A DNA stretch of 64,000 bases from Rhodobacterales bacterium (GTDB lineage: Bacteria > Pseudomonadota > Alphaproteobacteria > Rhodobacterales > Rhodobacteraceae): assembly GCA_025362795.1 (NCBI GenBank), contig JANYFE010000071.1:1-64000 (forward strand), given 5' to 3'. Shown here piece after piece: positions 41,140-51,977 of the stretch. A program made the translations under genes and the position numbers. Under the pieces are notes generated by a model. That model saw nothing but the letters and a program-made list of their open reading frames with translations, made no database searches and had not been told where the DNA came from. The first letter of the stretch is position 1. Every line of letters starts with the position of its first letter.

Positions 41140-42901
41140 ATTGCAGCCGGGCCAGCCGCGCATAAAGCCCGTCTTCGGCCACCAGTGCATCATGGGTGCC
41201 GACCGAGACGATGCGGCCCTGATCTATGACCACAATGCGGTCGGCGCGTTTCACTGTGGCCAGTCGGTGGGCGACAACCATCACCGTGCGCCCCACTGCC
41301 AGCCGTTCGACCGCCTGTTGCACCGCGCGTTCGCTTTCGGCATCCAGCGCCGAGGTCGCCTCGTCCAGCAGCAGCACGGGCGCATCGCGCAGGATTGCGC
41401 GGGCGATGGCCACCCGTTGTTTCTGGCCGCCCGACAGCATCACGCCACGTTCGCCCAGAAAACTGTCATAGCCTTCCGGAAGGGCCATGATGAAGTCATG
41501 CGCGGCCGCTGCACGTGCGGCAGCCTCTACTTCGGCATCGGTGGCCTGGGGGTGCCCAAAGCGGATGTTATCGCGGGCGGAGGTGGCAAAGATCACCGGA
41601 TCCTGGGGCACCAGGGCAATGGCCTTGCGAAAATCGGCACGCGCTAGGTCGCGCAGGTCGAGGCCATCCAGCAGGATCGCGCCTTGCTGGGGGTCAAAAA
41701 AGCGCAGCAGAATCTGGAAGATCGTCGATTTTCCAGCGCCAGACGGACCCACCAGCGCCACGGTTTCGCCCGGACTGATGGTCAGTGTCACATCCCGCAG
41801 GGCGGATGTGCCAAGCCGCGAGGGATAGGCAAACCCCACGCCGCGAAACTGCACCTCGCCCCGCACCGGGCGCGGCAGGGTTTTGGGTTCGGCACGGTCC
41901 TGCACGGGGTCTTTGGCGTTCAGCATTTCAACCAGCCGCTCGGTTGCGCCGGCAGCGCGCTGCAATTCGCCCCAAATCTCTGACAGGGCGCCCACTGCGC
42001 CCGCCACCATCACCGCATAGATCACGAACTGCACCAGCTGCCCGGGCGTCATCACCCCGGCCCGCACATCATGCGCCCCGATCCACAGCACGCCGACCAC
42101 GCCGGCAAAGGCCAGGAAAATCACGATGAAGGTCATCACCGACCGGGTGCCGATGCGTTTGCGGGCGGATGCGAAACTTTTCTCGGTGACAAAGGCGAAA
42201 TCGGCCCGGGTCTGGTCTTCGTGCGTAAAGGCCTGCACCGTTTGCACGGCACTGAGGGCCTCGGAGGCTTTGCCGGAGGATTGCGCAATCCAGTCCTGAT
42301 TTTCCCTGGAGGAGGCCCGCACCCGCCGGCCTAGCACGATGATCGGCACCACCACGGCGGGCACGATCAGCAGCACCATCAGCGTCAGTTTGGACGAGGT
42401 CAGCATCAGCAGGACCAACCCGCCGACCAGCATAAGCACGTTGCGCAGGGCGACGGAGACGGACGAACCGATCACCGACAGGATGAGGGTGGTGTCGGTG
42501 GTGATGCGGCTGAGAACTTCGCCGGTCATGACGTTTTCGAAATAGGCCGGAGACATCCCCATGACGCGGTCGAACAGGGCGCGGCGAATGTCGGCGACGA
42601 CCCTTTCGCCGAGCCGCGTCACGAAATAATAGCGGATGCCGGTGCCCAGCGCGAGGATCACGGCAATGACCATCGCCGCGCCGAAGTACTGATCCAGCAG
42701 CGCCGCGCGTTCCACGCCAAAGCCATCGATCACCCGGCGCACCGCCAAGGGCAGAATCAGACTGACGGATGCCGTGGCGACCAGTGCGACGCCCGCCATG
42801 GCAACCATGCCGCGATAAGGCCGGATGAACGGGGCCAGCCCGCGCAAGGCCCCCACTTGCCGCGACTTTGCCCGGTCTTCGCTGCCATCCTGATACGCCA
42901 T
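41120..42901 (-). CDS. ABC transporter, fused permease/ATP-binding (MsbA-like)
   Basis: GPSGAGKSTIFQ Walker A, MLSGGQKQRVAIARAI, LLLDEATSALDAESE; start MAYQDGSEDRAKSRQ. Confidence 0.93.
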   Translation of the reverse strand: MAYQDGSEDRAKSRQVGALRGLAPFIRPYRGMVAMAGVALVATASVSLILPLAVRRVIDGFGVERAALLDQYFGAAMVIAVILALGTGIRYYFVTRLGERVVADIRRALFDRVMGMSPAYFENVMTGEVLSRITTDTTLILSVIGSSVSVALRNVLMLVGGLVLLMLTSSKLTLMVLLIVPAVVVPIIVLGRRVRASSRENQDWIAQSSGKASEALSAVQTVQAFTHEDQTRADFAFVTEKSFASARKRIGTRSVMTFIVIFLAFAGVVGVLWIGAHDVRAGVMTPGQLVQFVIYAVMVAGAVGALSEIWGELQRAAGATERLVEMLNAKDPVQDRAEPKTLPRPVRGEVQFRGVGFAYPSRLGTSALRDVTLTISPGETVALVGPSGAGKSTIFQILLRFFDPQQGAILLDGLDLRDLARADFRKAIALVPQDPVIFATSARDNIRFGHPQATDAEVEAAARAAAAHDFIMALPEGYDSFLGERGVMLSGGQKQRVAIARAILRDAPVLLLDEATSALDAESERAVQQAVERLAVGRTVMVVAHRLATVKRADRIVVIDQGRIVSVGTHDALVAEDGLYARLARLQFTDGVA

Positions 42902-43006
42902 AACTCGCCCCCGCCTGTCGCCCGGTGCATCTATGCCCGACACGCCCGTACCGCAAGCGCACAACCCCTTTCGCCCAAGCCCGCGTCGTGCTTGATTGCC
43001 GCAGCG

Positions 43007-43828
43007 ATGACCCAGCATTTCACCACACCTGACGGAACCCGTCTTGCCTATGCTGTACAGGGCAGCGGTGTGCCGTTGCTGTGTCTGCCGGGTTTGACAC
43101 GGACTATGGCGGATTTCGAGTATGTTCTGCCCCACTTGCCGTGTCGCGTGATCCGCATGGATTATCGCGGTCGTGGCGGCAGCGACTGGACCGGAGCGGT
43201 CAGCTATACCGTGCTGCAAGAGGCGCAGGATGCGTTGGCGTTGCTGGATCATCTGGGAATTGACCGGTTTGCGGTGCTTGGCACCTCGCGCGGCGGGCTG
43301 ATCGGGATGCTGCTGGCGGTGCTGGCGAAACCACGGCTGCGGGGGCTGTGCCTGAACGATGTCGGCCCGGTGATCGAGCGGGCGGGGCTGGACCGGATAG
43401 CCAATTATGTCGGGCGCAACCCGGCGGCGGCCGATCTGGAGGACTATGCGCTGCGGCTGGGCCGCAATTCGCCGGGCTTTGCCCATGTGCCCGCTCACCG
43501 CTGGCAGGCGGAAGCGGCAAAGCACGCCAAGATGACGGCTGAGGGGTTGCAGATTCCCTACGATCCGGCCCTGCGCGAAGCGTTCATGGCGGGGCTGGCG
43601 ACGCCACCGGCCGATCTGTGGCCGCTGTTCGAGGCCGGTGCTGGGCTACCACTTGCCCTGATCCGCGGGGCCAATTCGGACCTGCTGGCGCAGTCGACGG
43701 CGGACGAAATGCTGCAGCGACGCCCGGACATGATCTTTGCCAATGTGCCCGACCGCGCCCACATCCCGTTTTTGGATGAACCGGAAAGCCTTGGTGTGAT
43801 AGACCAATTCCTGAAAGCCCTGACATGA
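43007..43828 (+). CDS. Alpha/beta hydrolase
   Basis: MTQHFTTPDGTRLAYAVQGSGVPLLCLPGLTRTMADF..FAVLGTSRGGLIG. Confidence 0.9.
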   Translation: MTQHFTTPDGTRLAYAVQGSGVPLLCLPGLTRTMADFEYVLPHLPCRVIRMDYRGRGGSDWTGAVSYTVLQEAQDALALLDHLGIDRFAVLGTSRGGLIGMLLAVLAKPRLRGLCLNDVGPVIERAGLDRIANYVGRNPAAADLEDYALRLGRNSPGFAHVPAHRWQAEAAKHAKMTAEGLQIPYDPALREAFMAGLATPPADLWPLFEAGAGLPLALIRGANSDLLAQSTADEMLQRRPDMIFANVPDRAHIPFLDEPESLGVIDQFLKALT

Positions 43829-44793
43829 ACATCGAGATGATCGAGGCTGCGGCGCTGCGCCTGCAGGGCCATGCCCGCCGGACGCCACTGCTGAATGCCC
43901 CGTTGCTGGACCGGATTGCCGGGCGGCGGGTGTTTGTGAAGGCCGAATGTCTGCAATGGACCGGCAGTTTCAAGTTTCGCGGGGCGTGGTCGGCGCTGAC
44001 GGCGATGCCACCAGAGGTGCGCCGCCGTGGGGTGATTGCGTTTTCATCGGGCAATCATGCGCAGGGGGTGGCCTGGGCCGCCGCCTTGCATCAGGTTCCA
44101 GCGGTGATTGTGATGCCCGCCGACGCGCCTGCAGTGAAGATCGCCAACACACGGGCTTATGGCGCGGAGGTGGTGCTGTATGACCGGCTGACGCAGGACC
44201 GCGATGTGATCGGGGCTGCGCTGGCCGCCGAACGCGGGCTGACGCTAATCAAGCCCTATGACGAACCGCTGGTGATTGCCGGGCAAGGCACCGTCGGGCT
44301 GGAGATTGCGGAACAGGCGGCGGACGCCGGAATCGTGACCGCCGACGTCGTGACGTGCTGTGGCGGCGGCGGGCTGACTTCGGGCATCGCGCTGGCGCTG
44401 GCGGCGCGTGCGCCACAGATGCGGGTGCGTCCTGCCGAGCCTGCGGGGTTTGATGACACCGCCCGATCACTTGCTGCGGGGCGGATCGAGCGGAACGCGG
44501 CGCTTGGTGGGTCTGTCTGCGATGCGATCATCACGCCGCAACCGGGGCAGATCACCTTTCCGATCCTGCAACGGTTGTGCGGGCCGGGGCTGGTCGTGTC
44601 GGATGACGAAGCGTTGCACGCGATGGCGCTGGCCTTTGCCCATCTGCGGATTGTGGTCGAACCGGGTGGCGCGGTGGCACTGGCCGCTGCGCTGTTCCGC
44701 GCCGATCTGCCTGACACGGTGATCTGCACGGCGTCGGGCGGCAATGTTGAACCGGCCATTTTCCGAACCGCGCTGGAGCGGTTTCCGGGCTGA
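43825..44793 (+). CDS. Threonine/serine dehydratase (PLP-dependent)
   Basis: KAECLQWTGSFKFRGAWSAL..SSGNHAQGVAWAA..CCGGGGLTSGIAL. Confidence 0.92.
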   Translation: MNIEMIEAAALRLQGHARRTPLLNAPLLDRIAGRRVFVKAECLQWTGSFKFRGAWSALTAMPPEVRRRGVIAFSSGNHAQGVAWAAALHQVPAVIVMPADAPAVKIANTRAYGAEVVLYDRLTQDRDVIGAALAAERGLTLIKPYDEPLVIAGQGTVGLEIAEQAADAGIVTADVVTCCGGGGLTSGIALALAARAPQMRVRPAEPAGFDDTARSLAAGRIERNAALGGSVCDAIITPQPGQITFPILQRLCGPGLVVSDDEALHAMALAFAHLRIVVEPGGAVALAAALFRADLPDTVICTASGGNVEPAIFRTALERFPG

Positions 44794-44857
44794 CGCATTT
44801 CAAACCCTGGCTGTGCCAACTGGCGCGAAACCCTGCTCAACCTTGCTGGAATCGAAC

Positions 44858-45646
44858 ATGTCCTTGATCTACCTGCCCCACATCCGCCTGAACGCCCGCA
44901 TCGAGGGGCCGGTTGGTGCGCCCGCCCTGGTCTTCGCCCACGCCCTGGGCACCGACCTTTCGATCTGGGATGGCGTGCTGGCGCAGCTGCCGCGACGGTT
45001 TCGGGTGCTGGCCTATGACCAACGGGGCCATGGCGGGTCAGACACCCCCGCCCCGCCCTATGCGATGGGGGCGCTGGTGCGGGATTGCGAAGCCCTGATG
45101 GATCATTTCGCGCTGAAAGACGCGGTCATCATCGGTGTCTCGCTGGGGGGGCTGGTGGCACAGGGGCTGGCGGTCAAGCGGCTGGATCTGGTGCGCGGGG
45201 TAGTGTTGTCCAATACCGCCGCGCGGATCGGCACGCCCGAAATGTGGCAGACGCGGATGCTCGAAATCCGCGAGACTGGTCTGGACGCTTATGTCGATGG
45301 CGCAATGCAGCGAATCCTGGGCGTGGGGTATCGCACCAATCCCGCCCTGCCCTATCTGCGCGACCTGCTGACCCGGACCGCGCCCGATGGCTGGCTCGGG
45401 TGCGCCGCCGCGATCGCCGGCGCTGATTTCTACACAACGACCGCCAGTCTGCGCTTGCCTGCGCTGGTGATTGCCGGGGCCAATGACGGGTCTACCCCGC
45501 CCGATCTGGTGCGGGAAACCGCGGAATTGATCCCGGGCCACCGCTTTGCCCTGATGCGCGGCGCGGGGCATTTGCCGATGGTGGAAAAGCCCGCCGAATA
45601 TGCCGCGCTGCTGGAAACATTCCTGGCCGAAATTGGCCATGGCTGA
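44858..45646 (+). CDS. pcaD: 3-oxoadipate enol-lactonase-like alpha/beta hydrolase
   Basis: LVFAHALGTDLSIWDGVLAQLP..LAYDQRGHGGSDTP..VIIGVSLGGLVAQGLA. Confidence 0.75.
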   Translation: MSLIYLPHIRLNARIEGPVGAPALVFAHALGTDLSIWDGVLAQLPRRFRVLAYDQRGHGGSDTPAPPYAMGALVRDCEALMDHFALKDAVIIGVSLGGLVAQGLAVKRLDLVRGVVLSNTAARIGTPEMWQTRMLEIRETGLDAYVDGAMQRILGVGYRTNPALPYLRDLLTRTAPDGWLGCAAAIAGADFYTTTASLRLPALVIAGANDGSTPPDLVRETAELIPGHRFALMRGAGHLPMVEKPAEYAALLETFLAEIGHG

Positions 45647-45710
45647 GGTCGCAATCAGACCACCCAAGCCGCAATTCAGGCCGTAGCCTTGACCCAAAGC
45701 GGAGGCCGCC

Positions 45711-46946
45711 ATGAAACTTGCCGATCTTGAAATTTTTGTCGTGGCGCCCCCCGCGCCGGGTTGGGGCGGCCGGTACTGGATTTTCACCAAGCTTACGACG
45801 GATACCGGCATAGTGGGCTTTGGCGAATGCTATGCCTCGACCGTCGGGCCCATGGCCATGAAAGCGGTGATCGAGGACGTCTTCGAACGCCACATGCAGG
45901 GGTCGAACCCCGAAGACATCGAACTGATGTACCGCCGCGCCTATTCCGCTGGTTTCACCCAACGCCCGGATCCGACCGTGATGGGTGCGTTTTCGGGGTT
46001 GGAGATTGCGTGCTGGGACATTCTGGGCAAGGCGCGTGACCGACCGGTCTGGGCCTTGCTGGGCGGCCGGATGAACGATCGGATCCGGTCTTACACCTAT
46101 CTGTATCCCGAACCGCATCAGGACGCGATGGAGTTCTGGGTCAACCCGGACCTGCAGGCCGCAGAGGCGGCGCGCTGTGTCGCCCTGGGGTTTACGGCGG
46201 TCAAATTCGACCCGGCCGGTCCCTACACGATCCGGGGCGGCCATGAACCGGCGATGAGCGACATCAGCCGGTCCGTGGCGTTCTGCAAGGCGATCCGCGC
46301 GGCAGTGGGCGACCGTGCGGACCTTTTGTTCGGCACACACGGCCAGTTTTCGACCCCCGGGGCGATCCGGCTGGGGCGCGAGTTGGAGCCGTACAATCCC
46401 TTGTGGTATGAAGAACCAATTCCGCCGGACAATCTTCTGGAATTCGCCGAAGTGGCCAAATCCGTGCGGATTCCGCTGGCAACAGGTGAGCGGCTGACGA
46501 CGAAGGCCGAGTTTGGTCTGCTGCTGCGGGCCGGTGGGGTGAAAATCCTGCAACCGGCGCTGGGGCGGGTCGGCGGCATCTGGGAAGCCAAGAAGATCGC
46601 GGCGATTGCCGAAGTGTACAACGCCGAGATGGCACCCCATCTGTATGCCGGGCCGGTGGAATGGGCTGCGAACATCCATTTCGCGACGTCGATCCCCAAC
46701 CTGTTGATGGCGGAAACCATCCAGACCGGCGGGGCGTTTCATCTGGCGCTGATCAAGAACTCGATCCAGTGGGAGGACGGCTATATCATCCCGCCCGAAG
46801 CGCCCGGACTGGGGATCGAATTTGACGAAGACCTTGCCCGCGCCCATCCCTACACCGGCACTGGCCTGCACCTGCAAATGCAGGAAGCGCCGTGCGACTA
46901 TCGCCACGGCAATCGGTTCGCCGGTGGTGCGCCGACAAAAACGTAG
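45711..46946 (+). CDS. Mandelate racemase/muconate lactonizing enzyme family protein
   Basis: FSGLEIACWDILGKARDRPVWALLGG..VKFDPAGPYTIRGGHEP..YEEPIPPDNLLEFAEVAKSVRIPLATGERL. Confidence 0.92.
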   Translation: MKLADLEIFVVAPPAPGWGGRYWIFTKLTTDTGIVGFGECYASTVGPMAMKAVIEDVFERHMQGSNPEDIELMYRRAYSAGFTQRPDPTVMGAFSGLEIACWDILGKARDRPVWALLGGRMNDRIRSYTYLYPEPHQDAMEFWVNPDLQAAEAARCVALGFTAVKFDPAGPYTIRGGHEPAMSDISRSVAFCKAIRAAVGDRADLLFGTHGQFSTPGAIRLGRELEPYNPLWYEEPIPPDNLLEFAEVAKSVRIPLATGERLTTKAEFGLLLRAGGVKILQPALGRVGGIWEAKKIAAIAEVYNAEMAPHLYAGPVEWAANIHFATSIPNLLMAETIQTGGAFHLALIKNSIQWEDGYIIPPEAPGLGIEFDEDLARAHPYTGTGLHLQMQEAPCDYRHGNRFAGGAPTKT

Positions 46947-46949
46947 ATC

Positions 46950-47026
46950 TGGCGACCCCGGGAGGACTTGAACCCCCAACCCCAGACTTAGAAGGTCCGT
47001 GCTCTATCCAGTTGAGCTACGGGGCC
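46950..47026 (-). tRNA. tRNA-Arg(UCU)
   Basis: GGCCCCGTAGCTCAACTGGATAGAGCACGGACCTTCTAAGTCTGGGGTTGGGGGTTCAAGTCCTCCCGGGGTCGCCA; anticodon loop CTTCTAA; encoded CCA. Confidence 0.97.
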
Positions 47027-47057
47027 GATGAATGGTCTTTTGCGACAGCAGCGCGCG

Positions 47058-47531
47058 TCACGCAAGGGTGCGCGTCATGTAAACGGAGTTGGGGTCAAGC
47101 GTGTAGTCGGCAAAGGGGGCGCATTCGGTAAAGCCGGCCTTGAGGTAAAGCCCGCGGGCCGGGGCAAACATGTCTTGCGAACCGGTCTCCAGGCTGAGCC
47201 GTTGCAGGTCCGCTGCCCGCGCCTCGGCGACCAGATGGTCCAGCATCAGACGCGACAAGCCGCGGCCGCGCAGTTCCGACAGGACATGCATCGACTTGAT
47301 TTCGGCATGCGCGGCATCCATCCGCTTGAACGCCCCCATGCCAACCGGCTGGCCCTGTTCGCGCATCACGTAGAACTGCACGTCGGGCACCGCCAAGGCG
47401 TGCGCATCCATCATATGAATGCTTTCAGGCGGCGTATCGGCGTGCATATCGGCGGTGTGGCGCGCCATCAACGTCGCGAGGTCGGGCCCCAAGGGGCTTT
47501 CCCGCGTGATGTCCAGGCGCGCCTGCGGCAT
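47058..47531 (-). CDS. GNAT family N-acetyltransferase
   Basis: IKSMHVLSELRGRGLSRLMLDHLVAEARAADLQRLSLETG. Confidence 0.9.
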   Translation of the reverse strand: MPQARLDITRESPLGPDLATLMARHTADMHADTPPESIHMMDAHALAVPDVQFYVMREQGQPVGMGAFKRMDAAHAEIKSMHVLSELRGRGLSRLMLDHLVAEARAADLQRLSLETGSQDMFAPARGLYLKAGFTECAPFADYTLDPNSVYMTRTLA

Positions 47532-48979
47532 CAGTTGCCGCCCATCATCTGCTGGCCGTTGACCGAAAGGCTGCCCGGTTTACTGGCGTCGATTTCCCAG
47601 ACCAGTTCGCCATTGTCGCCCGGCTTGGCCATGCCTTGCGCCATGGCAACACCCATCGAGGCCTGGCCCTTGATCTCGTCCGGCGCATTGGCCAGCGCGG
47701 CGTTCAGCTTGTCGATCCCGGTCAGCGTGACCTTAGCGGTGCCAGTCGGCATCGGCATTCCCGGGCCGGCCACCATGGTGCCTTCATAGGTCAGCGCATA
47801 ACCATCGCCGCTGACATCGCCCGGGTTGAGGGTGATGGTCACGGTGCCCTTGGGCAACAGCGCCGCCATCAGCTTGCCCTGGAAAGCCGCGTCGGGTTCG
47901 GTGCCTTCGGGCAGATCGAACACGCCAAGCCCCACGGTCGCGGCACCTGCCGCATCAAAATCCGTGACTTGCACGTCAAGCGACAGTTTCTGCGGCAGGA
48001 TCGGCGCGGCCCAGTCCGGCACGATGCCGGCAGGCAGGGTCAGACCCGACAGCGTGAACGCCTCGCGGAACTTGCCATCCGCGACGATGCCATTCGCCTC
48101 GATCGCAAAGCCCAGTTCGTCAATGGCGACCAGACCCATCGGCGTTTCAACCGACAGTTTGCTGACCGTGCCAGAGCCGGTCAGGTTGCCAAAGAACGGC
48201 AGCGCCTCGGTCAGGATTGTCTTGATACCGGCTTTGTCGGCCTGCATCGCGGTCTTGTCGGGATGTGCCACGACCCAGGCGATGGTTTTGTAGATGCCGT
48301 CCATCATAAAGCCTGTGCCCTTGGCCGTTTCGGTCAGGCTTTCCGCCTTGACGGTGAGCGGCATACCGGGTTGACCGTCGCCCATCGGCGGCATGGTCAC
48401 GGTTTCACCAAGCCCCGAAGCCTCGATCTTGGTCTCGCTGTCGACGCCGCCGGCGGCATTGGCGGTGCCCGTCAGGGTAAACGTGGCCGTGTCGACGGTA
48501 ATTTCGGCCGTTGTGGGGGGTTGGTTCGGCGCGGAAACCGCTTCGATGACCTTGACGCCGTTGAACCCGCCAGTGCCCGAAGAGAACGTCATCAGGCTTT
48601 CATCAAAGACGCCGTCCAGCGTGAGTTGGGCGAAATCCTCTTTGATGTCAAATGCGTTGGGCGCGGAAAAGGCGATCGAAACGGCCTGATCCTGTTTCAC
48701 GCCCCAAGTGCCATCGCCATTGTCGGTCAGGCTCATCTTCAAAGGGGTGACGGTGCCGGTCGCACCGCTGTCTTTCGCCAACGCAATCAACGGTGTGGGG
48801 TCAAGCGTCAGGTCATATGTGTCGCCATTCACTTCGACACTGACGACGCCGTCGGTCGTGCCAAGGTAAGTCTGGAACACCTCTGTCAGGTGGGCCGCGC
48901 CCTCGTCAGTGGCAGGATCGGCGAACGCGGCGCCCGCGAAAAGAAATGGTACGGCGGCCAGAACAACGGTCTTGGTCAT
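47531..48979 (-). CDS. DUF2125-like secreted protein
   Basis: Signal peptide MTKTVVLAAVPFLFAGAAFA; large beta-rich repetitive exported protein. Confidence 0.65.
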   Translation of the reverse strand: MTKTVVLAAVPFLFAGAAFADPATDEGAAHLTEVFQTYLGTTDGVVSVEVNGDTYDLTLDPTPLIALAKDSGATGTVTPLKMSLTDNGDGTWGVKQDQAVSIAFSAPNAFDIKEDFAQLTLDGVFDESLMTFSSGTGGFNGVKVIEAVSAPNQPPTTAEITVDTATFTLTGTANAAGGVDSETKIEASGLGETVTMPPMGDGQPGMPLTVKAESLTETAKGTGFMMDGIYKTIAWVVAHPDKTAMQADKAGIKTILTEALPFFGNLTGSGTVSKLSVETPMGLVAIDELGFAIEANGIVADGKFREAFTLSGLTLPAGIVPDWAAPILPQKLSLDVQVTDFDAAGAATVGLGVFDLPEGTEPDAAFQGKLMAALLPKGTVTITLNPGDVSGDGYALTYEGTMVAGPGMPMPTGTAKVTLTGIDKLNAALANAPDEIKGQASMGVAMAQGMAKPGDNGELVWEIDASKPGSLSVNGQQMMGGN

Positions 48980-49022
48980 AAGAAACCTCTTGGTTGAAAT
49001 GCCCCGTCGGGGCGGTTGTAAA

Positions 49023-49334
49023 TCAGTGCGTCCAGACGCCCTTGCGGTCGGTCGCAAAATTCTCACCATAGCCGCGCTGCCGGATCACGGCTTTGCGTGG
49101 CTTTGGTTCCGTTACGTCGAAAGCGATGCCTTTGGAACGTGCGTAATCTTCGGCGGCGTCGCGGCTGTCAAACCGCAGGTGAACCTGCGAGTCCATGTCA
49201 CTGGACGAGGTCCATCCCATCAAAGGATCAACCTCTCGTGCGCTGTCGGGTGCGAATTCCAGCACCCAGCCTTTCGCCTTGGCCGTGCCAGACTGCATGG
49301 CGGTCCTGGCCGGTTGGTAGATCCGCGCACGCAT
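49023..49334 (-). CDS. ETC complex I subunit (NDUFS4-like)
   Basis: [70 protein letters not shown]. Confidence 0.9.
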   Translation of the reverse strand: MRARIYQPARTAMQSGTAKAKGWVLEFAPDSAREVDPLMGWTSSSDMDSQVHLRFDSRDAAEDYARSKGIAFDVTEPKPRKAVIRQRGYGENFATDRKGVWTH

Positions 49335-49619
49335 GGCAATCCTCCGCTTAGTTGCAGAGCTTTATTCCGAATTGAAGGAAAAAACGCAAGGCCCGTTGGA
49401 GTTTGGCGGTAGCTGTCGGCTGACCACTGGGAGTGGGTGGGGTGTGTGGTGCGGCCAGCCGACAGTTGAGTTTGCTGCTTGCCCTTGCACTTTGCCGTAT
49501 CCATTGGGCACTTTCAACCAAAAGCTGTCGGTTTTCGAAGTGTTTTCCCTAAAATTGAATTGCCTTTGTTTACCGCCTGTCAGGCGACGTTAACGAGCCG
49601 TCAAAGGCCCCTTCCCCGT

Positions 49620-49634
49620 GAACAAAAACGGAAT
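49620..49634 (+). promoter_or_regulatory. Candidate alphaproteobacterial LexA (SOS) box upstream of uvrB
   Basis: GAAC-AAAAACG-GAAT (one mismatch to GAAC-N7-GAAC). Confidence 0.45.
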
Positions 49635-49659
49635 AGATTGGCACACGGAGGGAATCACC

Positions 49660-51840
49660 ATGCCGCACAATAACGCCAACGCTCTGTCCGAACGTCCTGA
49701 AGTGTTGACCCGGCCCAAGTTGGAGGGCGGCCGCCGCTTTGTGATGCAAACGCCCTTCACCGCGGCAGGCGACCAGCCCACGGCGATTGCAGAGCTGTCA
49801 GCCGGGGTGGTGGCAGGCGAACGGGATCAAGTGCTGTTGGGGGCAACCGGCACCGGCAAGACCTTCACGATGGCCAAGATCATCGAAGAAACCCAGAGGC
49901 CCGCGATCATCCTCGCCCCGAACAAGACGCTTGCCGCGCAATTATACGCTGAATTCAAGGGCTTTTTTCCCGACAATGCCGTCGAGTATTTCGTCAGCTA
50001 CTACGACTATTACCAGCCTGAAGCCTATGTCGCCCGCACCGACACCTTCATCGAGAAGGAAAGCCAGATCAACGAACAGATCGACCGGATGCGCCACTCG
50101 GCCACCCGTTCTTTGCTGGAGCGCGACGATGTGATCATCGTAGCTTCGGTGTCGTGCATCTATGGCATCGGCTCGGTTGAAACCTATTCGGCGATGACGC
50201 AGGAGCTGGTGGCGGGGCAAAGCTATGACCAGCGCCGGGTGATGGCGGAACTGGTTGGCCAAGCCTACCGCCGCAATGATCAGGCCTTTACGCGCGGGTC
50301 GTTCCGGGTGCGGGGCGACAGCCTGGAAGTCTGGCCCGCGCACCTTGAAGACCGGGCGTGGCGGTTTTCATTCTTTGGCGATGCGCTTGAAACGATTGTC
50401 GAATTCGACCCATTGACCGGGCATAAGACCGATAATTTCGACCAGATCCGCATCTATGCCAACAGCCACTACGTCACCCCCCGCCCCACGCTGCAACAGG
50501 CCACCAAGGCGATCAAATTCGAGCTGCAACAGCGGCTGGACCAGTTCATCAAAGAGGGCAAGCTGCTGGAGGCGCAGCGGCTGGAACAACGCTGCAATTT
50601 CGACATCGAGATGATAGAGGCGACGGGGTCTTGCGCGGGGATTGAGAACTATTCCCGCTATCTGACGGGCCGTGCGCCGGGCGAGCCGCCGCCGACGCTG
50701 TTCGAATTCATCCCGGACAATGCCATTGTTTTTGCAGACGAATCCCACGTATCGGTGCCGCAGATCGGCGGCATGTACAAGGGCGACTACCGGCGCAAAT
50801 TCGTGCTGGCCGACCACGGGTTCCGCCTGCCGTCCTGCATGGACAACCGGCCTTTGAAGTTCGAGGAATGGGATGCGATGCGGCCCCAGTCGGTATTCGT
50901 GTCGGCCACGCCTGCGGCATGGGAGTTGGAACAGACTGGCGGCGTCTTTACCGAACAGGTGATCCGGCCAACCGGTCTGGTCGATCCGCAGATCGAGATT
51001 CGCCCGGTCGAAATGCAGGTCGATGACCTGCTGGACGAGGTGCGCCGGGTGGCTTTGGCGGGCTACCGGACGCTGGTGACGACGCTGACCAAGCGGATGG
51101 CGGAGGATCTGACCGAATACATGCACGAACGGGGCATTCGCATCCGCTATATGCATTCGGACATCGACACGCTGGAACGCATTGAAATCCTGCGGGATTT
51201 GCGGTTGGGGGCGTTTGATGTGCTGGTCGGGATCAACCTGCTGCGCGAGGGCTTGGACATTCCGGAATGCGGTCTGGTGGCCATTCTCGATGCCGACAAG
51301 GAAGGCTTCCTGCGATCAGAAACCTCGCTGATCCAGACCATTGGCCGGGCCGCCCGCAACGTCGATGGCCGCGTGATCATGTATGCCGACCGCGTCACCG
51401 GCAGCATGGAGCGGGCGATCGGCGAGACGACCCGGCGGCGCGAAAAGCAGGTCGCCTATAACCTTGCGCATGGCATCACACCGACCACGATCCAGAAGAA
51501 TGTCGATGACGTGCTGCACGGCCTTTGGAATGGCGACACCGATCAGGCGCGGATCACCACCAAGGTCGATCAACCGATGATTGGCTCGAATCTGGCAGCG
51601 CATCTGGATGCGATCAGGCTGGCGATGCGCAAAGCTGCCGAGAACCTGGAGTTCGAGGAAGCCGCGCGGTTGCGCGACGAGGTCAGGCGGTTGGAGGCGG
51701 TGGAACTCGCCGTGGCAGACGACCCGTTGGCGCGGCAGTCCGATGTGGATGCGGCGGTGGACAACGCGGTGAAACGCGGCGGCAGATCAACCGGAGGGCG
51801 ACCGGGTCAACGCGGCGGCAAGCCGCGGCGGGGGAGGTAG
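49660..51840 (+). CDS. uvrB: Excinuclease ABC subunit B
   Basis: [62 protein letters not shown]. Confidence 0.97.
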   Translation: MPHNNANALSERPEVLTRPKLEGGRRFVMQTPFTAAGDQPTAIAELSAGVVAGERDQVLLGATGTGKTFTMAKIIEETQRPAIILAPNKTLAAQLYAEFKGFFPDNAVEYFVSYYDYYQPEAYVARTDTFIEKESQINEQIDRMRHSATRSLLERDDVIIVASVSCIYGIGSVETYSAMTQELVAGQSYDQRRVMAELVGQAYRRNDQAFTRGSFRVRGDSLEVWPAHLEDRAWRFSFFGDALETIVEFDPLTGHKTDNFDQIRIYANSHYVTPRPTLQQATKAIKFELQQRLDQFIKEGKLLEAQRLEQRCNFDIEMIEATGSCAGIENYSRYLTGRAPGEPPPTLFEFIPDNAIVFADESHVSVPQIGGMYKGDYRRKFVLADHGFRLPSCMDNRPLKFEEWDAMRPQSVFVSATPAAWELEQTGGVFTEQVIRPTGLVDPQIEIRPVEMQVDDLLDEVRRVALAGYRTLVTTLTKRMAEDLTEYMHERGIRIRYMHSDIDTLERIEILRDLRLGAFDVLVGINLLREGLDIPECGLVAILDADKEGFLRSETSLIQTIGRAARNVDGRVIMYADRVTGSMERAIGETTRRREKQVAYNLAHGITPTTIQKNVDDVLHGLWNGDTDQARITTKVDQPMIGSNLAAHLDAIRLAMRKAAENLEFEEAARLRDEVRRLEAVELAVADDPLARQSDVDAAVDNAVKRGGRSTGGRPGQRGGKPRRGR

Positions 51841-51977
51841 AGGGCAGTCGGGGTGCAGTGTGCGGTAGCTGACGCCCCATTTTGATCTTAAGACATTGAT
51901 TTCCTTGGCCGCGCAAAGCTTGCCATGTGCAGCAATCCGCTTCATGCTGTTGCCATCATTGTCTGACGAGGTTCCCG

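Noticed and set aside
41120-43525. 801-aa version of the ABC transporter
   Set aside because: The N-terminal ~208 residues overlap the divergent alpha/beta hydrolase; homologous sequence starts at MAYQDGSEDR (42901).
47636-48997. 453-aa + strand ORF
   Set aside because: Antisense to the DUF2125-like gene with a signal peptide and coherent composition on the other strand.
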